In this document: positions 12,947 to 20,625 of the stretch, piece by piece
Layout: each line of letters starts with the position of its first letter
How positions within the stretch are numbered: position 1 is the stretch's first letter
Origin: a virus
Strand: one strand, 5' to 3'
Virus record (IMG/VR): IMGVR_UViG_3300035664_000108
Location: 1 to 20,625 of that record
DNA length: 20,625 nt
Translations under genes and position numbers: made by a program
The notes under the pieces: generated by a model
What the model was told of the DNA's origin: nothing
The model's input: only the letters and a program-made list of their open reading frames with translations
Databases searched by the model: none

Positions 12947-15814
12947 ATGAGCATTAAATATTTACAAGACCAACAGTTAAATCAGGTCCAACAAAGCCCT
13001 AACAACTCCCCTTGGGCAAAACTTATTGCACAGTCAGAAATGCTAGAGCGTAATAAAATGAGACAACCTCAAGGTCAAGCACCACAAGGCACCGTAGCGG
13101 GTAACATCCAGCAGCAACTTATGGCGGCGCAGGAGCAAGAAGGTGAAAGACAAAACGCTGACCTGTATAAATCCCAGATGCTTGCACAGCTTATTGGCTC
13201 AGGTCAAATACCTGCTAATTTTATGTCCTCGTCTCAAGGCTATGCGGATGGTGGACTAACACAGCCACAAGCGGGTACAGGCGCGTATCGCGGTATTATG
13301 ATGCCTAACCAATCACCTCAGATGCAAGGGCAAAGACCTACTTATACACCACCTAACTCACAAGACCCCGCTGCGCAAGAAAAGAAACATGGGTTGATTC
13401 AGTCTTTAATTGACAATTCTATTTTTAAAGCCCCTACCACTGAAAGCTTTATGAATAACCTTGGTGACATGGCATCAGGTAAGTTTCTTAGCCGAGGCTT
13501 CGCTGAAGGCGGTGATGTTCGTGGGTTTGCCGCTGGCGGTGAGACGATGGCGGAGCAACTTGCTCGTATCAGACCTCAGATAGAAGCTACACTTAAGAAC
13601 CAAGGCTGGACTAAGGAAGCTATTGATCGCTATGTCTCCGCATATAAACCAGAAATGGGTCGTGGGTTCACTAATCAACTCCCCGCAACAACAGCGCAGC
13701 CCCCTTCGTTCGAAGATATGCTTAATCTGCAAAGACAAAAAGCAGCACAGACTGGTGTGGGCATTAAACCTTTTACTGCGGAGCCAGAGGCTCCACACCC
13801 ATTTCAACAAGCTGCGGAAGAAAGAGCCGCAAGACTTAGAGAAGAGCTACAACTAGCACCTCACAGAGAAGCAGCGGAAGCAAGAGCAGCTAAACTACGC
13901 GCTATACAAGAACAAGCCGCAGGCGCACAAAGAACGCTACCAGCTCCTGGACCAACAAGTACGTCAAGCTTAGAATCTGTTTTAGGTAAAAATGCTAATG
14001 TACAAGATTTTATTAATTCTCTAAAATCTAAGCAACTAACCACGACAGGAGCACCTGCTAGCGCGATGCCTGAAGGTGTTGAGAATCTTCCAGCGGTTAG
14101 AACAGGTACAGGATTACCTGCGGAAACTAATTATGGTAGAGGTGCAACTGTTGATGCCCCTTATTTTGTACATCCAAATGCAACACCTAACGCTGATGCA
14201 GCAGCAAAATCAGCATGGGAATCAGCGAACATTTTAGATAGGGCTAATAGTAAATGGGATAGAGGGCAGTCTCCCGAAGCTAAAGCTTGGTTAGCGGCGC
14301 AACAACAAGCAAATGCGCCAGTAGAAGGCAAGCCACCTGTACCTTATGACCCTATGGCTCCTGGTGCAACAACACTTGAAGAAGTAGCGGCTAAAGCAAA
14401 GCAAGGGTTAGGTAGTTTAGGTGAAGCAGCTAAAGTTGTTGGTCGTCCTATTGCTAAAGTAGCAGGAGCACTGTCACCTATTGGCGACCTTATAATGGCT
14501 AATAAATTTACAGGTGGTTCTAACGCATTGTTAGCTCAAGCATTGTCTGGTCAAACACCAAGTGGTTCTATGCAAGGCGATATTCCTGAGGTAGCAAAAG
14601 ATTTAATGACAGCGCCAAGTGTACCTGACTGGGCTAAAAACATAGGTTCCGCTATTAATAGCAAAGTGCCTTCAGTCCCACAAACTGATATATCTCAATT
14701 TGGGGTAGATGCAAAATCGGCTATCCCTCAGCAACCTACTATCGGGGACTTCAGCGGTTCTGTTCCTGAAACAAAAGGTCCAACAGCAAACGACAAAGGG
14801 GTTATCATTAACCCACATAGTGCAAATAAACACGAAAATACTACTGCTAACATCGCGGCTATTAACCGAGCACATGGGCAAGATCAACCCCAACCTACAA
14901 CACCAGTAGACCGAGCGGTAACACAAGCAGCGGCATTAGCTCAAACTGACCAAGCGGTAAGCAAATCAAGCGATACAGGTATGGGTCAAGGCAGTATCTT
15001 AGACTCGCTGTATAGCAAACTAAAAGACTCAGATGTAGATTATAGTGACCTTGCTAAACGTATTTCACAGAACGAATATGACCTTGCTCGTGAAAGAAAA
15101 GATGGCACATTCAACGCTATATTAGGTGGGGTTGGTGCGGCGCTTACTCAGGCTGGTACTTATCAAACCGCTGGAGATCGTGTGTTCAAACCTGGTCTTG
15201 GTGCTATTGCTGGTGCTGGTATTATGGGTGGTCTTAAAATGTCTGCGGCTTCTGATGAAGCAATCAGTAAAAAATCCCAAGACAATATGACAGCTATGAT
15301 AGCTCTCAAAAAGCTCAAACGTGAATCGATGAACGATGTCCTCGATGCTCTCTCAGCGCAGAAACAAAATGAAGTGTATGCGCAAAGCGTAGCTAATACC
15401 GCTCTAGCCCATAAAGACACCGCAGCTAACGCCGCGACGAAAAACCTGATTGATTTTAAGCAGGTTAATATAAACGAACAGATGGCGCTTAAAAATATGG
15501 AGCACCTCGATGCGCAAATTGCAGATCTGTACACTAAAGCAAGCTCTGACCCTAACCTACAAGGTAAAGTTAACCTAGCCGCAGATAAAGCAAAAACAGC
15601 TAAAGACGTTTTAACGTCGCTTATAAACGGAATGGTGCAACCATCTGACCCACGATATATTGAGGCTAGATCAAACTTTAATGCTGCTTTCGCTGACTTA
15701 AATTCTCTAGGTGGTGTTCTGAAAATACCTACCACTGTTGTTGCTCCAAATGCGGGTGGCCAAACCCCCCAAACAACCGAGGAATGGGCAGATCAAGGTT
15801 ATATCAAACGATAA
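12947..15814 (+). CDS. Large internal virion (ejection) protein, 955 aa
   Basis: A mostly helical, Gln/Ala-rich protein. Residues 1-95 are Gln-rich and charged. YADGG (99), FAEGG (185) and FAAGG (194) repeat the motif of the two preceding large proteins. Residues ~201-240 form a charged domain (AEQLARIRPQIEATL, WTKEAIDRYVSAYKPEMG), followed by an Ala/Glu/Arg helix around 286-325. Hydrophobic Gly/Ala stretches near residues 490-520 and 725-770 (ILGGVGAALTQAG, LGAIAGAGIMGGLKM) could touch membranes. Residues ~770-900 are long helices with coiled-coil character. The C-terminus ends in TTEEWADQGYIKR. A very strong ribosome binding site (GGAGG 12935-12939) precedes ATG 12947 by 7 nt, suggesting high output. 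The family assignment is by context and pattern; no enzyme motif was found. Confidence 0.72.
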   Translation: MSIKYLQDQQLNQVQQSPNNSPWAKLIAQSEMLERNKMRQPQGQAPQGTVAGNIQQQLMAAQEQEGERQNADLYKSQMLAQLIGSGQIPANFMSSSQGYADGGLTQPQAGTGAYRGIMMPNQSPQMQGQRPTYTPPNSQDPAAQEKKHGLIQSLIDNSIFKAPTTESFMNNLGDMASGKFLSRGFAEGGDVRGFAAGGETMAEQLARIRPQIEATLKNQGWTKEAIDRYVSAYKPEMGRGFTNQLPATTAQPPSFEDMLNLQRQKAAQTGVGIKPFTAEPEAPHPFQQAAEERAARLREELQLAPHREAAEARAAKLRAIQEQAAGAQRTLPAPGPTSTSSLESVLGKNANVQDFINSLKSKQLTTTGAPASAMPEGVENLPAVRTGTGLPAETNYGRGATVDAPYFVHPNATPNADAAAKSAWESANILDRANSKWDRGQSPEAKAWLAAQQQANAPVEGKPPVPYDPMAPGATTLEEVAAKAKQGLGSLGEAAKVVGRPIAKVAGALSPIGDLIMANKFTGGSNALLAQALSGQTPSGSMQGDIPEVAKDLMTAPSVPDWAKNIGSAINSKVPSVPQTDISQFGVDAKSAIPQQPTIGDFSGSVPETKGPTANDKGVIINPHSANKHENTTANIAAINRAHGQDQPQPTTPVDRAVTQAAALAQTDQAVSKSSDTGMGQGSILDSLYSKLKDSDVDYSDLAKRISQNEYDLARERKDGTFNAILGGVGAALTQAGTYQTAGDRVFKPGLGAIAGAGIMGGLKMSAASDEAISKKSQDNMTAMIALKKLKRESMNDVLDALSAQKQNEVYAQSVANTALAHKDTAANAATKNLIDFKQVNINEQMALKNMEHLDAQIADLYTKASSDPNLQGKVNLAADKAKTAKDVLTSLINGMVQPSDPRYIEARSNFNAAFADLNSLGGVLKIPTTVVAPNAGGQTPQTTEEWADQGYIKR

Positions 15815-15826
15815 TAAGGAGCAATC

Positions 15827-18800
15827 ATGGCTAAAAATCTCAGTATAGAAGCACCTAATAAAAAGGTATATAACATCGAGGTGCCTGACCACGCAACGGA
15901 TGATGACGCTTTTAGATACGTTCAACACCTCATGGAGCAGGACGCTCAACATGAAGAAAAGACTGGGGTATTCCCTCACGCGACTCAAGCCCTCACTCAA
16001 GGTAGAGCAAATATGTACGAGGGTGCTAGTACAATTGCTGGGTTAGCAGGGTTTCCTGAAACGGAAGCGTCTTTAGCAGAAAAGGGTAAGAAGACGAAAG
16101 AAGCCGCCGCTGGCATGGCAGAGCCTACTACACCTGAAGATGTAGCGGCGGCTGAAGCTAAAGGTCCTGTGTCGGGTGCAATAGCGTCTTTAGAAAAGAA
16201 TATAGGGGAACCTTTAGGCAGTGGTGTAGGGAGTATCGCACCTACAGCAGCGATGTTAGCGACAGGGAGCTGGCCTATTGCAGCCGTGGGCGCTGGAGCG
16301 GAGTATCTACGCGACGTTGGGCATATTAGAGAATTAGGTGGTACACCAGAAGCATCGGCTCTTGGTGGTGTTCCTGTTGCTGCAATCAACACAGGTACCG
16401 GCGTTGGTGGTCTTGTAAATAATGCTATCACTCGAAAACTAGCGCTCCAAGCAGGAGAAGGTTTAGCAACTAAAACAGCAAAAGCTACAGCTACAAACGC
16501 GATTGTTGGTGGTCCTTCAGCTATTGCAGCAGAAGATATATCGCGCAGCGCTGCAAACCAACCGCTAATGAACAAAGAAGAAATGGGTGAAACACTAAAA
16601 GACGTGGCTATTACCTCGGTACCATTTGGTGCCGCTCACGCTGTAGCTTCTCATTTAGCAACACCTAAAACTAACCCTCTTATCCCAGACCATTTAGCAA
16701 GTAGAACTAATGCGACTACAGAGCAACCTGCGCCTGACAATATCCCAGAGCCTACAGTTATAGGTAAACCAGAGACTATGGATCGTGGAGCGACGCCTTT
16801 AACAGACGAAGGTGTTGTGCATGACGCGGATTCACTGGCTAGAAACTTCGATCTAAAGAATGCAGAGAAAAGACACTACAACATATGGGGTATCCGTAAT
16901 GTAAACGGAGAAGGCTTCGCGCAGTATAAATCGCTTGACGATGGGTTAAACCATATTAACGGACTACTTGAGCGTTATGAAACAAAACATGGAGTTGATA
17001 CACCTGCTAAATTAGCTCATCGCTATGCACCACCAGAAGACCATAACGATACGGCGGCGTATGCTAAAAACATAGCAGACCATTTAGGCGTTGACGTAAA
17101 CGATAAGATTCACTTAACAGACCCACTAACTCGCCAAAAAGCTATCTGGGCTATTACTCGTCAAGAAGGTATTGCGCATCTCAACAAAGGGGCTAACTAC
17201 GCGCCATATACCCCAGGAGAGAAACCTGTTGTAGAAGGTCAGGCAGCCGCAGGGCAACCCGCTCCAGCCATGCTTACGCCAGAACAAATCCGTGACCAGC
17301 TAGGGCTTACTAAAAACCACGCAGCATACAAATCACTTAAAGACTTGGACTTAACCTCTGATGAAGGACTAGCTAACGCAGAGAGTGTGCTGTCAGGGCT
17401 TAAAGATACGGCAGGGGAAAAAGGTAGTATCACGGAAGATAAGGTCAGTGCTGTTGACGATATAATAAATCAGCTCAAAACTAAGCCTGAAGCAGTTAAA
17501 CCTGCTGACCCGATGGACAGATATTTTGAGGACGTACTGGGTGAAACTGATAAACCCGAAGCTATTAAACCAACCGCACCTAAGGCTATGGAAGCGGTAA
17601 ACCCGCTTACCCCCGAGCATTTACGTAGGGGTACATCAGGCGGAGTAGAAACTGCCGAAGCAGATTTACTTACTAACCCAAGCACCGTAGTGCGTGACCC
17701 TGAGGGTAAACCGACGTTCATCAAAGCAGTTAAAGACACAGCTAAAAACTTCGGTAAAAACCACGTCGATAAATGGCTTGGGCTTGCTAAGATTAACGAG
17801 GTGTATGGTGACTATGTAGGCGATCAGATGAGCGCTTATTGGACTGGGCATGAGTTAGACAACATAGGCAGAATTATACCTAGAGCACTCGAAAAAGGCG
17901 GACTTAAAAAGATGCCTGATGGCCGCATAGAAGTTATTGAACTGCCTATTACATTGCATGATGGTTCGACTAAAAATGCATCAATTAAAAATATGCTCGA
18001 CCTAATAAAAAACGAAAAGGGTGGTCAGGATGTTTTGAATGAGCTTCTTTGGGTGACAAACGAAAAGCGTATGCTTGAAAAAAACCCAGAAAATGCGAGC
18101 TTACGCGCAACTAGAGACCCTGAAGGTTTTGCTAAGAAAGTACAGAGTGTCGATACAATCCTCAAGAGCAAGCCTGTGTATCAAGATGCGCTGAGTATGC
18201 TCAAAGAAGTGAATAGCGCACGTGTTGAGTTCCTTAAAGACACTGAGCAACTTACTGATGATATGTATAAGTATTTCAAAGAGAACGAGCTGTATGTACC
18301 CAACTATATGTTGCGTGATGAAGCATCGGATATGCTCGGCGCTTCAGGTAAAAAGACAACTATTGGTAACACAGCAACTCGTGCTTTTAGAGAACGTACA
18401 CCATCAGATCACGATACCAACCCAATGGAGAATATCACTAATGAATTTTTACGCTCCTATATTGGTGGTGCAAGAAACAACCATAAATTGCAGACCGCCC
18501 TACAACTGCAAAAGATAGGTAAGGCATCTTATGTTGGCCGCACTAATGTTAAAGCTAAGCAGGGTAATTTTGGTGTTTTAAAAGGTGGCAAGCGTGAGTT
18601 TTATGAACTGCACGACCCAACAGATTATCCAGTGATGCAGATTCTAAGTCAGAGCGTAAATCCTATTATGATGGCGGCTCGTGCTTCTGCTGGGATTATA
18701 CGTACTGCGGCAACTAATACCCCTAACTTCTGGCTACGCCAATTATTTATTGACCCGCTTGGCGCTTCGATGGTTAGTGACGTTGGTTGGGTAACACCTG

Positions 18801-20269
18801 CACATACGATGTATCAGATCACTAGAGCGTTAACGGGAAATAAAAAGATTCTTAATCGGCTTATGGATGCGGGTGTTGTTGGGCATATCGACCCAACGCT
18901 TGACCCTAGAGACTCTCGTGCTTTCTACAAAGAAGTGGGCACACGTACTGTATCTAAAAGTGGACTTGATAAGTTTAAAGGTAAACTGCGTAGTGGCTCT
19001 GAATATGCACATATCTTAATTGACGGCGGTACTCGCTGCGCAGTTTACGAGAAAGCTTATGCTAAAGGTTTGAAAAAAGGGATGTCACCTGAGAAGGCAG
19101 ACAGCTATGCTGTTATGAAAGCGCGTGAGGTTATTAACTTTGGTGTTAGCGGTAACGCAGAATCTCAAAAAGTAGCGCGTCAGATGACACCTTTTCTTGG
19201 CGCGAGTATTAATGCCATTGAAGTAATGCGAAGAAACTTAACGATGGAGCACGTTAAGCTTGAAGATAGACCCGCGTATCGTCGGCAGTTTATGAATAAA
19301 GTCTATACCGTAGGTATGCTCTCGGCGGTACACGCGCTCTATATGGCTGGCGACCCTGACTACGAAGAAGCTATGAACAACTTCAAGTACAGCAAAGTGG
19401 CTATCCCTACGGGTAATAAAGAAGATCCGCTGTTTGGCGCGGCTATTCCTCCCGATATGGCGTTCCTCTACTATATACCTGCGCTTGTTGCACAATACGC
19501 TACAGGTACAAAAGATAGCCATGAAGTGTGGAAAATCATCAAAGACCAAGCACTGACTATGGTTCCTGGTGGTGTTGGTTACACAGGTGTTCCCATCCCT
19601 CAAATTGCTAAACCACCACTTGAGTTAGTGACGGGTAAATCATTCTTTACTGGTCAGGACATCGTACCTAAAGCAGAGCAGGGTTTACCTTCGTGGGCGC
19701 AGGGGCAGTACACTGCATCAAAAACAAGTAAAGCGGTAGGCAGAATGTTTGATATATCCCCGCCTAGGCTTGATGCGTTTGTTAAGGGGTACCTAGGTTC
19801 GTTTGGTGATATAGCACTTTGGGCAGTTGACGGTATGCTTGACGCTACAGGGGTTGCAGATAACATTCAAAAACCTGATAAGCATTGGACACAGACTCCA
19901 GGTCTTGGGTTGCAGAGTAGTTTTGGTACTTACCTCGCTAGTCAATCTGTTGAAGATATGTACACACATAAAGAAAAAGCAGACAAAGCACGTAAGCTCT
20001 ACAATCAGCTAGGCTCACAAGGTGCCGCAGGACAGGAAGACTTTAAAAACTTTACCTCTGACCCAGAAAACATCAAGCTGGTACAACTCGCTACAGTGCT
20101 CGACAGATATGCTAAAAAAGAGTCTGATATTATGAAACAGATTCACGTATTGCAGAACAGCAATATCAGTAGTGAAGAGATGACTCGTCGCATCAAAGAG
20201 TGGAAAGAGCAACGTAACGATGTTGCTAAAGAAGCTGAAAAAATGTATGCGAGTGTGATGGGTAAATAA
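15827..20269 (+). CDS. Giant ejection protein with lysozyme-like domain and LPD38-like C-terminal half (1480 aa)
   Basis: The N-terminal ~40 residues (KKVYNIEVPDHATDDDAFRY) form a small beta/helix module seen at the start of other phage polyvalent proteins. Residues ~130-235 contain Gly/Ala-rich hydrophobic stretches. Residues ~339-450 resemble a lysozyme-like domain of phage structural proteins: NIWGIRN (352-358), GEGFAQYKSLDDGL, HRYAPPEDHNDTAAY, and a closing WAITRQEG. I cannot assign its catalytic acid. After a linker, residues ~590-1400 carry helical domains and the NTPNFWLRQLFIDPLG region (~964-979) that I associate with large polyvalent protein-associated domain 38. By analogy with T7 gp16 it would be ejected first, open the cell wall and help pull DNA in. 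AAGGAG (15816-15821) lies 5 nt before ATG 15827. It is the last gene before the terminator. Confidence 0.78.
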   Translation: MAKNLSIEAPNKKVYNIEVPDHATDDDAFRYVQHLMEQDAQHEEKTGVFPHATQALTQGRANMYEGASTIAGLAGFPETEASLAEKGKKTKEAAAGMAEPTTPEDVAAAEAKGPVSGAIASLEKNIGEPLGSGVGSIAPTAAMLATGSWPIAAVGAGAEYLRDVGHIRELGGTPEASALGGVPVAAINTGTGVGGLVNNAITRKLALQAGEGLATKTAKATATNAIVGGPSAIAAEDISRSAANQPLMNKEEMGETLKDVAITSVPFGAAHAVASHLATPKTNPLIPDHLASRTNATTEQPAPDNIPEPTVIGKPETMDRGATPLTDEGVVHDADSLARNFDLKNAEKRHYNIWGIRNVNGEGFAQYKSLDDGLNHINGLLERYETKHGVDTPAKLAHRYAPPEDHNDTAAYAKNIADHLGVDVNDKIHLTDPLTRQKAIWAITRQEGIAHLNKGANYAPYTPGEKPVVEGQAAAGQPAPAMLTPEQIRDQLGLTKNHAAYKSLKDLDLTSDEGLANAESVLSGLKDTAGEKGSITEDKVSAVDDIINQLKTKPEAVKPADPMDRYFEDVLGETDKPEAIKPTAPKAMEAVNPLTPEHLRRGTSGGVETAEADLLTNPSTVVRDPEGKPTFIKAVKDTAKNFGKNHVDKWLGLAKINEVYGDYVGDQMSAYWTGHELDNIGRIIPRALEKGGLKKMPDGRIEVIELPITLHDGSTKNASIKNMLDLIKNEKGGQDVLNELLWVTNEKRMLEKNPENASLRATRDPEGFAKKVQSVDTILKSKPVYQDALSMLKEVNSARVEFLKDTEQLTDDMYKYFKENELYVPNYMLRDEASDMLGASGKKTTIGNTATRAFRERTPSDHDTNPMENITNEFLRSYIGGARNNHKLQTALQLQKIGKASYVGRTNVKAKQGNFGVLKGGKREFYELHDPTDYPVMQILSQSVNPIMMAARASAGIIRTAATNTPNFWLRQLFIDPLGASMVSDVGWVTPAHTMYQITRALTGNKKILNRLMDAGVVGHIDPTLDPRDSRAFYKEVGTRTVSKSGLDKFKGKLRSGSEYAHILIDGGTRCAVYEKAYAKGLKKGMSPEKADSYAVMKAREVINFGVSGNAESQKVARQMTPFLGASINAIEVMRRNLTMEHVKLEDRPAYRRQFMNKVYTVGMLSAVHALYMAGDPDYEEAMNNFKYSKVAIPTGNKEDPLFGAAIPPDMAFLYYIPALVAQYATGTKDSHEVWKIIKDQALTMVPGGVGYTGVPIPQIAKPPLELVTGKSFFTGQDIVPKAEQGLPSWAQGQYTASKTSKAVGRMFDISPPRLDAFVKGYLGSFGDIALWAVDGMLDATGVADNIQKPDKHWTQTPGLGLQSSFGTYLASQSVEDMYTHKEKADKARKLYNQLGSQGAAGQEDFKNFTSDPENIKLVQLATVLDRYAKKESDIMKQIHVLQNSNISSEEMTRRIKEWKEQRNDVAKEAEKMYASVMGK

Positions 20270-20273
20270 AAAT

Positions 20274-20290
20274 GGGGGCGTTAAGCCCCC
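20274..20290. terminator. Hairpin terminator between convergent genes
   Basis: GGGGGC (20274-20279), loop GTTAA, GCCCCC (20285-20290): a 6-bp GC-only stem beginning 5 nt after the + strand stop and ending 5 nt before the - strand stop. Read on the - strand the stem is followed by ATTTTTATTT, a good U-tract. On the + strand the tail (TGTTGTTAAAT) is poorer. It probably ends both transcripts and works best for the - strand gene. Confidence 0.85.
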
Positions 20291-20295
20291 TGTTG

Positions 20296-20625
20296 TTAAA
20301 TCAATTCGACATCACCCACCTGTGAGGGCATATCGTCTATATAGAACTGCTCTGTGCGGACTTTAGTGCCTGGGCAGTTGGGTCCATAAGCTAGGCGGTA
20401 CACACTAGAACCTGAGTAGATGCCCTTTTTCTTTGCGCTATCTATAAAGCCTTTGAACGGTATCTGCTTGTCAGCGCACCAGCGACGAAGCACTGAGGAA
20501 CTTATAGATACAAGCCTTACATCTTGGTCATAACGCGCAACGACTTCTCTACTAGGTATAAAAGTGGGGTGCTTATCAAGACCGTTAACTTGTCCTTGAT
20601 ACCCTACAAAAATCTGACCGTTATA
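20296..20625 (-). CDS. C-terminal part of an unidentified protein (truncated by window edge)
   Basis: A - strand frame stays open from the right edge to TAA at 20298-20296, giving 109 residues. The frame has no stop up to the edge, and the GTG at 20493 is probably an internal Val. The visible part contains REVVARYDQDVRLVSISSSV and LRRWCADKQIPFKGFID, then a Lys-rich segment and an acidic end (YIDDMPSQVGDVELI). I do not recognise the family. The helix-turn-like middle (SSSVLRRWCADKQIPF) could be a small C-terminal DNA- or partner-binding domain. Convergent orientation to the late operon, with a shared terminator, suggests it is the last gene of the early or replication block; that is inference. 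Confidence 0.65.
   Translation of the reverse strand, partial: YNGQIFVGYQGQVNGLDKHPTFIPSREVVARYDQDVRLVSISSSVLRRWCADKQIPFKGFIDSAKKKGIYSGSSVYRLAYGPNCPGTKVRTEQFYIDDMPSQVGDVELI

Noticed and set aside
15163-16575. Long - strand open frames opposite the 955-aa and 1480-aa genes (190 and 192 codons)
   Set aside because: They lie fully or mostly within well-supported + strand genes, have low-complexity Ala/Ser/Pro translations without motifs, and overlap genes with clear ribosome binding sites and conserved products.

Overview
This window is the late structural and lysis half of a tailed bacteriophage genome, or of a prophage or metagenomic phage contig. All supported genes but one lie on the + strand, packed with 1-15 nt gaps or start/stop overlaps, as in one long late operon. 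The gene set points to a short-tailed (podovirus-like) phage: a head-tail adaptor, a putative tail nozzle or DNA-stabilisation protein, and a block of very large internal virion (ejection) proteins. No tail sheath, tape-measure chaperone or baseplate genes are seen. The M15-family endolysin and the lysozyme-like domain in an ejection protein suggest a bacterial host, probably Gram-negative; nothing identifies the host species. No integrase, tRNA, CRISPR array or rRNA was seen.

Layout. (1) 1-807: the end of a small conserved protein, then the head-tail adaptor, which very likely starts at a TTG codon. (2) 810-6577: virion surface and tail proteins. These are two beta-rich proteins of widespread but unassigned phage families, a protein made of eleven 20-residue tandem repeats, a tail-fibre-like protein, a large DUF7483-like protein built from a duplicated ~312-residue unit, and a putative fibre-assembly protein. 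A free-standing GIY-YIG homing endonuclease (3474-4238) sits between the two fibre-type genes. (3) 6580-7126: lysis genes, a small holin-like membrane protein and an M15 peptidase endolysin; no spanin was recognised. (4) 7143-9245: a putative tail nozzle/stabilisation protein and a small virion protein. (5) 9254-20269: the ejection module. It holds a Gly/Ala-rich membrane-active protein, a degenerate GNAT-fold protein, two long low-complexity proteins (581 and 955 aa), and a 1480-aa protein with a lysozyme-like domain and an LPD38-like C-terminal half. (6) 20274-20290: a hairpin terminator between convergent genes, followed by the 3' end of a - strand gene that probably opens the oppositely transcribed part of the genome.

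How the genes work together (inference from families): the adaptor, nozzle and fibre proteins build the tail and recognise the host. The ejection proteins leave the capsid first, cut and cross the cell envelope and guide DNA entry. Holin and endolysin lyse the cell at the end of infection.

The most notable signals are: short-motif sharing ([FY]-x-x-G-G) across three ejection proteins; recent in-frame DNA duplications in the 581-aa protein; exact 60-bp periodicity in the repeat protein; and the integration of the homing endonuclease, whose start codon lies in a hairpin and whose stop overlaps the next start. No clear new defence or regulatory system was found.
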